Of a DNA stretch of 64,000 nucleotides, positions 33,558-42,834 are shown one piece after another. Below the pieces are notes generated by a model, which was not told the origin of the DNA, did not search any database, and was given only the letters and a program-made list of their open reading frames with translations. How positions within the stretch are numbered: position 1 is the stretch's first letter; each line of letters starts with the position of its first letter. Origin of the DNA: Roseivirga spongicola (GTDB taxonomy: Bacteria > Bacteroidota > Bacteroidia > Cytophagales > Cyclobacteriaceae). The DNA lies in NCBI RefSeq assembly GCF_001592965.1, contig NZ_LRPC01000031.1, forward strand, positions 62,001 to 126,000. The letters are read 5' to 3'. The position numbers were made by a program, and so were the translations under genes.

Positions 33558-34535
33558 CTACTCCGAGACCGTTACTATTACTTTTCCTGCTGCATGACCT
33601 CTCTCTTGAAAAGCAATAGCTGCTGGTAATTCTGTGAAATTATAATGGTCTGATACAACGGGTGTTAACTTATTGGTAGCTATTAGTTCTGCTAATAATG
33701 AAAGGTCTTCAGTTTTCATTTTTGCTGTGAACGATTCTAATTTTTTATCAGAAGCCTTAGAGAGCCAGAGCTTTCCTAGACTAAAGCCAATGAAGTGACC
33801 AAAACCACTCCAGCCAACCATTACACAAATGCCACTTGGCTTAAGCAAACGCTTGGCTATAGATGGGCTAACATTGCCTACTGCATCAAAAATCAGATCG
33901 AATTGTTGATTTAACTTTCGGTAATCATTCTTCTTGTAATCAATAACAACATCAGCACCTAATGACCTTACCATTTCCACTTTAGAAGTGCTACAAACGG
34001 CTGTAATATGAGCCTCAATATGCTTAGCTATCTGAACCGCAAATGTTCCTACTCCGCCAGAAGCACCATTAATCAAGACCTGTTGACCATTTTGGAGTTT
34101 GCCAATATCATTGAGGCCTTGCCATGCTGTAATTCCTGCTAAGGGAGTTGCAGCGGCTTCTTTATGACTTACTTCTTGAGGCTTTCTAACCCAGTGCGAT
34201 GCTTTTACACAAACATATTCGGCAAAAGCACCTGCTCCAGTACCCATTACATCAGTAAAAACTTCATCTCCTGGTTTAAACTGAGTTACCTTGCTGCCAA
34301 CCTTTTCTACTATGCCAGAAACATCTGCTCCAATGAAGGGGTTTTTAGGTTTAAATACTCCCATCATCAGGCGAATCATGTATGGTGTGCCACGCATTAC
34401 ACGCCAATCTGCTGGATTAACAGATGTTGCAACCACCTTAACTAGTAACTCATCTTCTTTCGGGCTGGGCTTTTGAAAATCAAGCAATTGCAGCTTGTTT
34501 GGCCCACCGTATTTTTTCCTGATATACGCTTTCAT
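33558..34535 (-). CDS. NAD(P)-dependent medium-chain dehydrogenase (zinc-free quinone-reductase type)
   Basis: 325 aa. N-terminal GroES-like domain (SVNPADWRVMRG, GADVSGIVEKVG) and Rossmann domain with INGASGGVGTFAVQIAKH. The zinc ligands of true alcohol dehydrogenases are absent, placing it with NADPH:quinone oxidoreductases and reticulon-4-interacting-like enzymes. It is likely a cytosolic detoxifying reductase of quinones or enones. It is followed on the same strand by no close partner. Confidence 0.85.
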   Translation of the reverse strand: MKAYIRKKYGGPNKLQLLDFQKPSPKEDELLVKVVATSVNPADWRVMRGTPYMIRLMMGVFKPKNPFIGADVSGIVEKVGSKVTQFKPGDEVFTDVMGTGAGAFAEYVCVKASHWVRKPQEVSHKEAAATPLAGITAWQGLNDIGKLQNGQQVLINGASGGVGTFAVQIAKHIEAHITAVCSTSKVEMVRSLGADVVIDYKKNDYRKLNQQFDLIFDAVGNVSPSIAKRLLKPSGICVMVGWSGFGHFIGFSLGKLWLSKASDKKLESFTAKMKTEDLSLLAELIATNKLTPVVSDHYNFTELPAAIAFQERGHAAGKVIVTVSE

Positions 34536-34545
34536 GTGTCTTGAT

Positions 34546-34767
34546 TTACTTTACCTCGGGCTCGTAGGAAAAAACTTCATGCAAAGGAACCTGAAAGACC
34601 TGCGCTATTTTAAAGGCCAACTCAAGGGTAGGAGAGTACTTTCCCTTTTCTATGGCCACAATAGTTTGACGAGATACATCTACCTTATCCGCTAACTGTT
34701 GCTGTGTCATTTCATCGTTCATAAAGCGAAGCGTTCTTATCTTATTTTCGATCTTATACTTCGCCAT
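34546..34767 (-). CDS. Small XRE-family HTH regulator
   Basis: 73 aa, essentially one HTH: TQQQLADKVDVSRQTIVAIEKGKYSPTLELAFKIA. This is the YozG/Cro-like type often paired with a small membrane protein. Its start overlaps the end of the DUF2178-like gene by one base, so they are co-translated. The three 16-bp palindromes upstream of the pair (35245-35302) are probably its binding sites. Confidence 0.88.
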   Translation of the reverse strand: MAKYKIENKIRTLRFMNDEMTQQQLADKVDVSRQTIVAIEKGKYSPTLELAFKIAQVFQVPLHEVFSYEPEVK

Positions 34768-35210
34768 TAAAATCCTCTTTTATAGTAAACCAGTTGGATG
34801 GTGTTTTCAACTAGCTCTGAAATAACGCCTCCAATTAAAAATGCTAAAAAGAAACTGTTGACAGACTTTTCCATAGCCAGAGCACCCATTCCGGCAATAA
34901 TCCCGAAGATGAAAATGATTTGGCTGATGTTCTTGGATTTAAGCTCTATGAGCCTGTCTCTTTCGTCTGTCTTCGGAACAGCCTCTTTTGTTATGGCTGA
35001 ATAGATTATGGCGTATAATATTTCAATTCCTATTCTAACTCCAATGGCCACTAGTATGTACACCATCATTTGCTTGCCCCAAAATTTGAGCAGTTCATCC
35101 GTGTTTAACCCTTCTTGTGGCGAGTCTTGAAAAATAAAGAAGAAATAGACTGCTGGTACTATAATAGCTGCCAGCATGTTGACCCAATTCTTGTTTTCAC
35201 GATAATCCAT
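34767..35210 (-). CDS. Small integral membrane protein (DUF2178-like)
   Basis: 147 aa with about four transmembrane helices (near 12-28, 50-68, 88-106 and 115-135) and a central ETKxRDRLIELKS-like loop (TDERDRLIELKSKNIS) typical of DUF2178. Proteins of this kind are commonly encoded with a small XRE regulator. Function is unknown, and it may act as a membrane sensor or be the regulated product. Confidence 0.75.
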   Translation of the reverse strand: MDYRENKNWVNMLAAIIVPAVYFFFIFQDSPQEGLNTDELLKFWGKQMMVYILVAIGVRIGIEILYAIIYSAITKEAVPKTDERDRLIELKSKNISQIIFIFGIIAGMGALAMEKSVNSFFLAFLIGGVISELVENTIQLVYYKRGF

Positions 35211-35244
35211 GACTTATTACTTAGTATGATAAATTTGACCTTAT

Positions 35245-35302
35245 GTAAAAAATGACGTACTAAAGGTAAAAAAAGTTTTACTCTGTGTAAAAAATATTTT
35301 AC
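35245..35302. promoter_or_regulatory. Three 16-bp palindromic sites spaced exactly 21 bp
   Basis: GTAAAAAATGACGTAC (35245), GTAAAAAAAGTTTTAC (35266) and GTAAAAAATATTTTAC (35287) start 21 bp apart, two helical turns, so all face the same side of the DNA. The second and third are near-perfect palindromes GTAAAA-N4-TTTTAC; the first is degenerate. They lie 35-92 bp upstream of the membrane protein/XRE operon and probably bind the XRE protein cooperatively. Confidence 0.65.
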
Positions 35303-35447
35303 ATCAATTTTTAATTGATTGATATTCAGTATGATGCATTCTATTTTTTTCAGGTGATAATTGATGTAATCTTAAGTGATAAGACTGTGTATGCCTTATT
35401 CAATGTTTGATAGAGGTTTAGAATTTGTGTTTAATCAATGAAATCAA

Positions 35448-37091
35448 TCAGTCTTCTTTTGTGGTAATGCTTAATACCTGATCATTAACTCCTGTCATTT
35501 GCCAATGGCCAAGCGCAATAGGTATTGAGCCAATTGAGTTCAGTTGGTCGAAGAAGTCTTTTAGCTTGAAGTTATCTTCATTCAATCGAGCATAATCGGC
35601 CATAGCAGCTTCTAAGAGATACTTTCCGGTAATGTAGCTGGTGCCGTAGCCTGGTTGTCTGAGGTACAAATGTTGTTCAAAAATAAGCAGTTCCTTTTCG
35701 GTTTTCATCCAGCCTCTAGGAGTGAATTCTGAATGAATACCACCTGCCTCTTCCATGGTCATTTCATTGGCGTGAGCGTATAGGGAGCCTAATCCACGAG
35801 CTGCTCTTTGCGCAATCATGATAAGCACAATTTCTCTTACTCTCGGGTCATCCTCATATAGCCCGGCATCCATAAACATCTCTTCTACAGCGGTGGCAGT
35901 ACCTTCATTTCTCGAATCGAAGATATTGTAGAGTAAGGGCTCTCTTCTAATTTCGCTAGGGTGAGGTTCATTGTCCATTCTGGCCAGTTCAAACCAGTGG
36001 TAAAAATGAGAGTATAAGGGGCGGGCATCATAGTGCTCGCCAATGGTAAAGAAGTTAGGTATGAATTCACCTAAATGTGCTCTTAGAGCTGGTTCGAAAT
36101 AGTCTTTTACGGTTACAATTTCCTGTTCGTCTAGAAACTTCAGCAAGCTCTTGGCAGATCTATCGGCCATAGCATCATATTCTTCTGGCGAGCCAGCCGC
36201 AGTAAGCTCAGGCAAGTTGCGGTTGCGATGTTCTTCTAGCTTTAAGGCAGACCAAGCCCTAGCCAATTCCCTTTTAAGTATCATTACCTCATCTTCCCAT
36301 GTTAGTGGTACCAAATGCACATTTTGCAAATACCAAGTATAGTTTTCTTTGCCTATACCAGAAGGACCGGTTTTAGATGTAGACTCATTTTCTAGCCATT
36401 CTGCTAATTCATTTGTCGATGAAATGGCTTGGTCAATGGCGTCCATCAAAGAGTTATCTTCAGCAACTCCAGCCAATGATTTCAAGGACTCCAAGTCTTG
36501 AGATTGCGTTTTGATGTCTCTAATTCCGGCTATCCAAAGGTCTCTGGCATTGCCGGTTAAGTTTTCTTTGGCTTGCTCATTAAATGTGGGAATTGTCTTA
36601 ATACCTTGAAGAAACTCGTCCTTTTTATCAGCGATAAGAGGAAAGTTATACGTCCATACCTCAACGGTTCCGTGATTGGTTGGGCCTTCATGGGCTGGTA
36701 CATCGCTTCTGTGCATCCAAATTACTTTGTAAAATGCTGGGTCTCTTTGCCATGGTTTTAGTACACGATGATTAAAATCATAACCATTCATTTCAGCCCA
36801 AACAATATGATAGTCTACCTGCTCAGGGATTGACCAGCCAGTAGTGTCCATCGAATGTAGCTGCGTTTGTAGCATTTTAAACTCGGGCCAACGCTCGTCA
36901 AAAGTTACTTTTGTATAGTCAGGTGTGCCCTTGAGTAAAGGAGGGGTTTCAAATGCCCGCCAATCTTTGAAAAGCTGAACAAGGTCTTGATAAGATGCTT
37001 TGGTTTTAGTTTCGGCTGGTTGGCTGTTATTGGATTGACAGCCAGAAATGACCATGACCAAAATGGCTAAAGTGAGTTTAATGTTTTGCAT
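35448..37091 (-). CDS. DUF885-family lipoprotein
   Basis: 547 aa with a lipobox (VISGC, Cys18). The family is a mostly helical, zinc-peptidase-like group. [14 protein letters not shown] corresponds to the segment that carries the active-site Glu in the family, and [13 protein letters not shown] to the conserved C-terminal motif. The canonical HExxH is not obvious, so peptidase activity is uncertain. It is anchored in the envelope and lies downstream of an MFS gene on the same strand. Confidence 0.8.
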   Translation of the reverse strand: MQNIKLTLAILVMVISGCQSNNSQPAETKTKASYQDLVQLFKDWRAFETPPLLKGTPDYTKVTFDERWPEFKMLQTQLHSMDTTGWSIPEQVDYHIVWAEMNGYDFNHRVLKPWQRDPAFYKVIWMHRSDVPAHEGPTNHGTVEVWTYNFPLIADKKDEFLQGIKTIPTFNEQAKENLTGNARDLWIAGIRDIKTQSQDLESLKSLAGVAEDNSLMDAIDQAISSTNELAEWLENESTSKTGPSGIGKENYTWYLQNVHLVPLTWEDEVMILKRELARAWSALKLEEHRNRNLPELTAAGSPEEYDAMADRSAKSLLKFLDEQEIVTVKDYFEPALRAHLGEFIPNFFTIGEHYDARPLYSHFYHWFELARMDNEPHPSEIRREPLLYNIFDSRNEGTATAVEEMFMDAGLYEDDPRVREIVLIMIAQRAARGLGSLYAHANEMTMEEAGGIHSEFTPRGWMKTEKELLIFEQHLYLRQPGYGTSYITGKYLLEAAMADYARLNEDNFKLKDFFDQLNSIGSIPIALGHWQMTGVNDQVLSITTKED

Positions 37092-37157
37092 AAGGTTGAA
37101 TTGACATTTGTAAAATAGCCAAATTATAGGCTTTGAGAAAGTGTACTTATAGCGAGG

Positions 37158-38489
37158 TTAAATACTCTGGCTCTCTTCGCCAGTTACAGAGCTATCCTTT
37201 CCAAATAAAACTGAAGCCAACAAGCCTATAACTCCAAAAACAGCCAGAACACCAAATAAGTATTGATGTCCAAGTTTACCAGGGTTGTTATCTAATAAAA
37301 CGCCCATCAGTGGACCCATAAAAACATCTGGAGTATAGCCAATGACAGAAATAAAGCCAATAGCAGCGCCTGCATAGGATAGTGGTATTTTCGACTCTTG
37401 AAAAAGGGCATAGTAGAGGCCTCTTAGTCCATAAATTCCTAAGCTTGTGCTGGCAAGTGTTAGGGCTATGAGAAGAAAAATATCTCCACCAAGAACACCA
37501 GAACTAATTATCATTGAACCTAAGATGAGAATAACAAAGCATGCCTTGGTTATTTTCGAATGAACCAGTTTGTCGCCTAAAAAACCGGCCAAAGCGGCAG
37601 CAATAGGTCGCATCCAGAAGGAGATGGTCGCAATGTGTGCCGATTCAACATCATCATAGCCAAAGGCATCTTGCGCATAAAGGCCAAAATCGTCTGTACA
37701 TTTATAACCCACGTATGCACAAAGTAGAATAATGGCCTGGAGCCAAACTGACCGGTGAGAGATAGCCTTTTTTACACCGCTTAAGCTCATTTTTTCAGCT
37801 TTCTCAGTCGTCTTTAAAGTTGCACTGGGCAGCGCTTTCCATACGAGCACTGCTGTGAGCAGAACTAAAATTGAAAAGAATATAATAATGAGGCTTAATC
37901 CATTTTCTAGTTGATTCTTGGTCGCTTGATCGGCCGAAACAGGAAGTAGTGCATCCAATAAAAAAACAGAGGAGGAGGCTATTAAAGCAGCTACAAATCC
38001 TCTACCACCATCAACTAAGCCTTGAGATTTTCCTTGAGATTCTTCGCCACCAAACTGTCTAATGCCTTTAATGAATGCGGCCCAGAAAAACAGAATAGTG
38101 CTCAAGCCCCAAAAACCGTAAAGTATGGTCAAAGTAGTTAATGAAGGGATTCCGGCCATTATTAGCCCAGCCAAAGCGGTGGCAATTAGAGAAAAGATTA
38201 ATAGTTTTTTGGGTGAATACCTATCGGCAATAGGCCCACCAAAAAAGTAAGAAGCCATAGCTACAATTCCGTATACAGAAAAGGCTGTTCCCAGTTCAAG
38301 GTTGTCTATCTCAAAAACAGTTAGAAAGGTGGGTCTGAACACTCTAGTAATTACAAAGGGAAGGAAGAAAATAGCTTCCCCAACAATCATCAGAGTAATT
38401 AGAGTTAGAAGTTTTTTGATTTTAGATGTGCCCAATGCATGAAATTGAGAAGATTCGAGAGAAATGCCAAATAACCAACTGATGATCAT
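37158..38489 (-). CDS. MFS transporter
   Basis: 443 aa, about 12 transmembrane helices. GGPIADRYSPKKLLIF is the MFS loop 2-3 signature, and KGIRQFGGEESQGKSQGLVDGGRG resembles organophosphate/hexose-phosphate-type carriers (UhpC-like). It diverges from the SulP gene, and the shared gap contains a GTAACTTTAGTTAC palindrome at 38502-38515. That site is only 13 bp before this start, so the true start may be slightly further in. Substrate unknown; a sulfur or organic acid solute is possible from context. Confidence 0.78.
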   Translation of the reverse strand: MIISWLFGISLESSQFHALGTSKIKKLLTLITLMIVGEAIFFLPFVITRVFRPTFLTVFEIDNLELGTAFSVYGIVAMASYFFGGPIADRYSPKKLLIFSLIATALAGLIMAGIPSLTTLTILYGFWGLSTILFFWAAFIKGIRQFGGEESQGKSQGLVDGGRGFVAALIASSSVFLLDALLPVSADQATKNQLENGLSLIIIFFSILVLLTAVLVWKALPSATLKTTEKAEKMSLSGVKKAISHRSVWLQAIILLCAYVGYKCTDDFGLYAQDAFGYDDVESAHIATISFWMRPIAAALAGFLGDKLVHSKITKACFVILILGSMIISSGVLGGDIFLLIALTLASTSLGIYGLRGLYYALFQESKIPLSYAGAAIGFISVIGYTPDVFMGPLMGVLLDNNPGKLGHQYLFGVLAVFGVIGLLASVLFGKDSSVTGEESQSI

Positions 38490-38501
38490 TTATCAGCTTT
38501 C

Positions 38502-38515
38502 GTAACTTTAGTTAC
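38502..38515. promoter_or_regulatory. Crp/Fnr-type palindrome between the MFS and SulP genes
   Basis: GTAACTTTAGTTAC, a perfect GTAAC-N4-GTTAC, in the divergent gap. It could control both transporters. Confidence 0.65.
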
Positions 38516-38566
38516 TTTTACAGCTTCTGAGCGGGCCTACTTTTGTGTCAGCTAAATCAGAATAAA

Positions 38567-40282
38567 GTGAAGCAGTTTTTACCCATACTCTCTTGGTTAC
38601 CGAACTATAAAAAGTCAGACCTAAGCGGTGATTTATTTGCCGGCTTAACGGTAGGGGTAATGCTAATTCCTCAAGGAATGGCGTATGCGCTTATCGCGGG
38701 CTTACCACCAGTTTATGGTCTTTATGCGTCAGTAGTACCTCAGATAATATATGCCATCTTCGGTACTTCTCGTCAGCTTTCAGTAGCTCCAGTAGCAATG
38801 GATTCTCTCTTGGTAGCAACTGGGGTATCAGTGATGGCTATGGAAGGGAGCGAAGCCTACATCACTTACGCTATTATGTTGGCCTTCTTTATGGGTACTG
38901 CTCAATTTCTGCTAGGCGTAATTAGAATGGGTTTTATCACCAATCTATTGGCCAAGCCTGTTATCAGTGGTTTCACTTCAGCGGCCGCATTGATTATTGG
39001 ATTGAATCAGCTGAAGTATTTCCTCGGGGTTGAGCTAGAAAAAAGTAATCAAGTACACCGAATTATTGGTAGTGCTATCGGTCAAATCGATGAAACACAT
39101 CTGCTCACTTTGCTTCTAGGTATTGCTGGAATTATTCTCATCAAAGGAGCGAAAAAGATCAACAAAAAAATTCCGGGAGCTTTAGTAGCGGTTGTTATTG
39201 GTATTCTGATTGTAGCGGCATTTGGGCTAGAAGCCGAGGGTGTAAGCATAGTGAAAGAAGTACCAAGTGGATTGCCGTCACTCATCATTCCAGATTTCTC
39301 AATCGAGACTATTCAAAAGCTGCTTCCACTTTCACTAACCATTGCTGTAGTAGCCTTTATGGAGGCATTTTCCGTGGCTAAAGCCATTGAAGCCAAAAGA
39401 AGAGATTATAAGGTGATTCCAAACCAAGAATTGATAGCCTTGGGAGCATCAAATATTGTCGGCTCACTATTCCAAAGTTACCCAGTTACTGGTGGCTTTT
39501 CACGCTCAGCAGTAAACCATCAGGCAGGTGCCAATACGCCTTTGGCCTCCATTATTTCCGCTGTTTTGGTTGCCTTGACGTTGCTGTTCCTCACTCCGCT
39601 GTTCTACAATTTGCCACATGCTATTTTAGCTTCAATTATTATGGTAGCCGTTTCTGGCCTCATTGATATAGGCTATGTAAGAACACTATGGAAAACCAAC
39701 AAAGTGGAGTTCGGTTTACTGTTAGCTACTTTTATTGTGACGCTGCAGTTCAGCATGGTTCCGGGTATTGTTACAGGAATTATTCTATCCATTTTAATCC
39801 TACTTTTTAAAGCGGCAAACCCACATATGGCTGTGCTAGGAAGGGTAAAGGGTATTGAAGAATATAGGAATGTAAAACGTTTTAATGAGTTGGAAACCTG
39901 GCCAGAACTGTTGGTGTTGAGGGTGGACGCTCCTTTTGCTTTTGTCAACATTCAAACCATTAAAGACAAGGTGATGAATGAGGTGCAAAAGAGAAATGGT
40001 GAGCTGAAGTATGTGGTTTTAGATGCTGCTTCGGTAGCCTACATAGATGCCACCGGAGTCATTGGTTTGCGCGAGCTCATTGAAAGTTTAGAAGAGAAGA
40101 ACATTACCATGCTTTTTGCCGAGGTAATTGGCCCGGTAAGAGATGCATTTTATAAAAACGAATTGATTAAGAAAGGTGAGAAACATGCCTTCTTTTTAAC
40201 TACCAACGATGCAGTAAATTACTGTCTATCAGGTAAGTTTGAAGATGGAAGAGCGCACTTGGTTAGTCAAACCAATGCCTAA
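38567..40282 (+). CDS. SulP-family anion permease with STAS domain
   Basis: About 571 aa. I favour the GTG at 38567 (MKQFLPILSWLPNYKKSDLSGD), the usual family opening, over a TTG at 38543. The membrane part holds the SulP signature LTVGVMLIPQGMAYALIAGLPPVYGLYAS and about 12-14 helices. Residues from about 445 form a STAS domain (VVLDAASVAYIDATGVIGLREL). It would move sulfate, bicarbonate or a similar anion across the inner membrane. Beside sulfide-oxidising genes it may export sulfate or sulfite, or import them. Confidence 0.88.
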   Translation: MKQFLPILSWLPNYKKSDLSGDLFAGLTVGVMLIPQGMAYALIAGLPPVYGLYASVVPQIIYAIFGTSRQLSVAPVAMDSLLVATGVSVMAMEGSEAYITYAIMLAFFMGTAQFLLGVIRMGFITNLLAKPVISGFTSAAALIIGLNQLKYFLGVELEKSNQVHRIIGSAIGQIDETHLLTLLLGIAGIILIKGAKKINKKIPGALVAVVIGILIVAAFGLEAEGVSIVKEVPSGLPSLIIPDFSIETIQKLLPLSLTIAVVAFMEAFSVAKAIEAKRRDYKVIPNQELIALGASNIVGSLFQSYPVTGGFSRSAVNHQAGANTPLASIISAVLVALTLLFLTPLFYNLPHAILASIIMVAVSGLIDIGYVRTLWKTNKVEFGLLLATFIVTLQFSMVPGIVTGIILSILILLFKAANPHMAVLGRVKGIEEYRNVKRFNELETWPELLVLRVDAPFAFVNIQTIKDKVMNEVQKRNGELKYVVLDAASVAYIDATGVIGLRELIESLEEKNITMLFAEVIGPVRDAFYKNELIKKGEKHAFFLTTNDAVNYCLSGKFEDGRAHLVSQTNA

Positions 40283-40283
40283 T

Positions 40284-40297
40284 GTAACTTAAGTTAC
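40284..40297. promoter_or_regulatory. Crp/Fnr-type palindrome upstream of persulfide dioxygenase 1
   Basis: GTAACTTAAGTTAC is fully palindromic over 14 bp and lies 77 bp upstream of the ATG at 40374, just after the SulP stop. Confidence 0.7.
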
Positions 40298-40373
40298 TTC
40301 AGCTTTCAGAAGTTGGAACGTAATTTACACTGACCTTGTCTTTATATCGACTTAACGAGAAAAGAAAAGCAAA

Positions 40374-41786
40374 ATGAAAATAGATCAAATTTACACGGGT
40401 TGTTTAGCGCAAGGAGCTTACTACATTGAAAGTAAGGGCGAGGTAGCTATCATCGATCCGCTCAGAGAGGTACATCCATACCTTTCTATGGCCGAAAAAA
40501 ATAAGGCCACTATCAAATACATTTTCGAGACACATTTCCATGCAGACTTTGTTTCTGGTCATGTGGACTTAGCCAAGAAAACAGGCGCAACCATAATTTA
40601 TGGACCAGGCGCAAAAACTGAGTTCGATAGCCATAAGGCAACTGACGGAGAAATCTTCGAGCTGGGCGATGTAAAAATTAAGGTATTGCACACTCCAGGT
40701 CATACGCTGGAAAGCTCTACCTACTTACTTATTGATGAAGAAGGAAAAGAACATGCAATTTTCAGTGGAGATACGCTATTTATAGGAGATGTAGGTAGGC
40801 CTGATTTGGCTCAAAAAGGCGACATTACGCAAGAAGATTTGGCGGGAATGTTATTCGATAGCCTGAGAGAGAAAATCATGACCTTGCCAGACGATGTAAT
40901 TGTTTATCCTGCTCATGGTGCTGGTTCGGCTTGTGGAAAAAACATGAGCAAGGAAACCACAGACAGTTTGGGCAATCAGAAGAAAGTAAACTATGCTTTG
41001 AGGGCTGATATGACCAAAGAGGAGTTCATCAAAGAAGTGACCGATGGTTTGCTTCCACCTCCTCAATATTTTGCTCAAAATGTGGCCATGAACAAATCTG
41101 CCAATACGGATGGCATCGATAAGATACTCGAAACTGGAAAGGTAGCTTTGAGTGTAGAGACTTTCGAAGCTATGGCCAATCACGAAGGTGCCTTAGTGTT
41201 AGATACCAGAAAGCCTCAGGAGTTTGCCAAAGGCTTTATCCCTAACTCAATCTTCATCGGTATCGATGGAAGTTTTGCCCCTTGGGTAGGAGCTTTGATT
41301 CCTGATCTTCAGCAACCTATTATTTTCTTAGCCGATGAAGGTAGAGAAGAAGAAGTGGTGACCCGACTTTCTAGAGTAGGGTATGACAATACGCTTGGCT
41401 ATTTGAAAGGTGGAATGGAAGCCTGGAGAGCAGCCGGAAAAGAGATTGATTCAGTAACCTCTGTTGGAGCTGATGTATTGAAGGAAAAACTCGAAGAAGG
41501 AACTGCCAATGTCTTAGATGTGAGAAAGCCTGGAGAATACTTGGCAGAACACATTGAAAAAGCGAAAAATACGCCACTAGATTTCATCAACGATGAGATG
41601 GCAAGAATTGATAAAAACACTGAGTACTACATTCACTGTGCCGGTGGTTACCGATCTATGATCTTCTCTTCCATCTTAAAATCAAGAGGATACGATAAGA
41701 TTATCGATGTAGCTGGTGGCTTTAAAGCCATTCAGGAAGTAGGTATTCCAGTAACGGATTATGTTTGTCCAAGTACTCTAAACTAA
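40374..41786 (+). CDS. Persulfide dioxygenase-rhodanese fusion (CstB/ETHE1 type), copy 1
   Basis: 470 aa. The N-terminal metallo-beta-lactamase domain carries ETHFHADFVSGH, HTPGHTLESS and FSGDTLFIGDVGRPDL, the iron site of ETHE1-type persulfide dioxygenases. A first rhodanese domain (~262-350) has no Cys in its active loop (LADEGREEE), and the second (~365-465) has HCAGGYRS with the catalytic Cys. The enzyme oxidises glutathione or coenzyme A-type persulfide to sulfite and can form thiosulfate. It begins a run of sulfur-transport genes. Confidence 0.9.
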   Translation: MKIDQIYTGCLAQGAYYIESKGEVAIIDPLREVHPYLSMAEKNKATIKYIFETHFHADFVSGHVDLAKKTGATIIYGPGAKTEFDSHKATDGEIFELGDVKIKVLHTPGHTLESSTYLLIDEEGKEHAIFSGDTLFIGDVGRPDLAQKGDITQEDLAGMLFDSLREKIMTLPDDVIVYPAHGAGSACGKNMSKETTDSLGNQKKVNYALRADMTKEEFIKEVTDGLLPPPQYFAQNVAMNKSANTDGIDKILETGKVALSVETFEAMANHEGALVLDTRKPQEFAKGFIPNSIFIGIDGSFAPWVGALIPDLQQPIIFLADEGREEEVVTRLSRVGYDNTLGYLKGGMEAWRAAGKEIDSVTSVGADVLKEKLEEGTANVLDVRKPGEYLAEHIEKAKNTPLDFINDEMARIDKNTEYYIHCAGGYRSMIFSSILKSRGYDKIIDVAGGFKAIQEVGIPVTDYVCPSTLN

Positions 41787-41792
41787 CAATTG

Positions 41793-41816
41793 CCCTGAGC
41801 CACTTCAGGCTCGGGG
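41793..41816 (+). terminator. Hairpin between persulfide dioxygenase and YeeE genes
   Basis: CCCTGAGCC-ACTTCA-GGCTCGGGG forms a 9-bp GC-rich stem (one G-T pair) 6 bp after the stop, without a following T-run. It more likely stabilises or attenuates the operon mRNA than ends it. Confidence 0.45.
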
Positions 41817-41832
41817 TCATATAAAAAATCAA

Positions 41833-42408
41833 ATGAACAATCTTATTGAATTCATTCAACAGCCATGGCCGTGGTATGTTGCCGGGACCATTATTGCCAT
41901 TGTAATGTTCGCATTGCTCTATTTTGGCAACAGTTTTGGCCTTTCTGCAAACTTCAGAAATATGTGCTCCATGTTAGGCGGGGGCAGGTCTTGTGACTTC
42001 TTCGACTTTGATTGGAGAAAGCAAACTTGGAACCTTTTGTTCTTGGCAGGAACAGTAATTGGAGGCTTCATTGCTCATCAATACCTAATGCCAGATGCCA
42101 CTATTGCCATATCAGAAGCTACTGTGGCAGATTTGCAAGCGTTGGGAATTGCCAATCCTGGAGAGGGTATTGTACCTCAAGATCTCTTCAGTTTTGAGTC
42201 ACTATTCAGCCTAAAAGGCCTCATTATGTTTGTGGTGGGAGGCTTTTTAGTTGGCTTCGGAACACGCTATGCTGGTGGTTGTACCAGTGGGCACGCCATC
42301 AGTGGTTTGAGCGATCTTCAGCCAGCCTCTTTGGTAGCTGTGATAGGTTTCTTTATTGGTGGTCTGGTTATGACGCACTTGCTATTGCCTCACCTTCTTT
42401 CCCTTTAA
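41833..42408 (+). CDS. YeeE/YedE-family sulfur transporter, subunit 1
   Basis: 191 aa with about five hydrophobic segments. GGGRSCDFFDFDW near the N-terminus and RYAGGCTSGHAISGLSDL carry the conserved cysteines that relay thiosulfate or sulfide through TsuA/YeeE channels. This is the first half of a split transporter whose second half follows 10 bp later. It probably moves thiosulfate or another reduced sulfur species across the inner membrane. Confidence 0.88.
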   Translation: MNNLIEFIQQPWPWYVAGTIIAIVMFALLYFGNSFGLSANFRNMCSMLGGGRSCDFFDFDWRKQTWNLLFLAGTVIGGFIAHQYLMPDATIAISEATVADLQALGIANPGEGIVPQDLFSFESLFSLKGLIMFVVGGFLVGFGTRYAGGCTSGHAISGLSDLQPASLVAVIGFFIGGLVMTHLLLPHLLSL

Positions 42409-42418
42409 ATCTAGACTT

Positions 42419-42832
42419 ATGAAATTCATAAAATATATCTTTCTGGGTATTCTATTCGGTATTACCCTCACCAAAGCAGAGGTGGTTTCTTGGTTCAGGA
42501 TTTACGAAATGTTCAAATTTCAGTCTTTCCACATGTATGGTGTTATAGGTACTGCAGTGGTCTTGGGAATCATCATTACTCAGATTATTAAGCGTACTAA
42601 AATGAAGGCCATCTCTGGCGACCCAATTGTTATTCCGCCTAAGCAGTTTTCTATACCACGTTACCTTATTGGTGGAACCATTTTCGGGCTGGGTTGGGCA
42701 ATGACTGGCGCTTGCCCGGGACCAATGTTCATTCTATTAGGAAATGGAGTTTTCGTGATTATTGTGGCTATTGCTTCAGGAATTTTGGGAACTTACGTTT
42801 ACGGAAGAATAAAGCGTAAACTGCCTCATTAG
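42419..42832 (+). CDS. YeeE/YedE-family sulfur transporter, subunit 2 (DUF6691 type)
   Basis: 137 aa with four hydrophobic segments. GLGWAMTGACPGPMFILLGNG carries the second conserved cysteine motif (GACPGP) of the YeeE/YedE fold. It forms the functional pair with the preceding gene. Confidence 0.88.
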   Translation: MKFIKYIFLGILFGITLTKAEVVSWFRIYEMFKFQSFHMYGVIGTAVVLGIIITQIIKRTKMKAISGDPIVIPPKQFSIPRYLIGGTIFGLGWAMTGACPGPMFILLGNGVFVIIVAIASGILGTYVYGRIKRKLPH

Positions 42833-42834
42833 GG

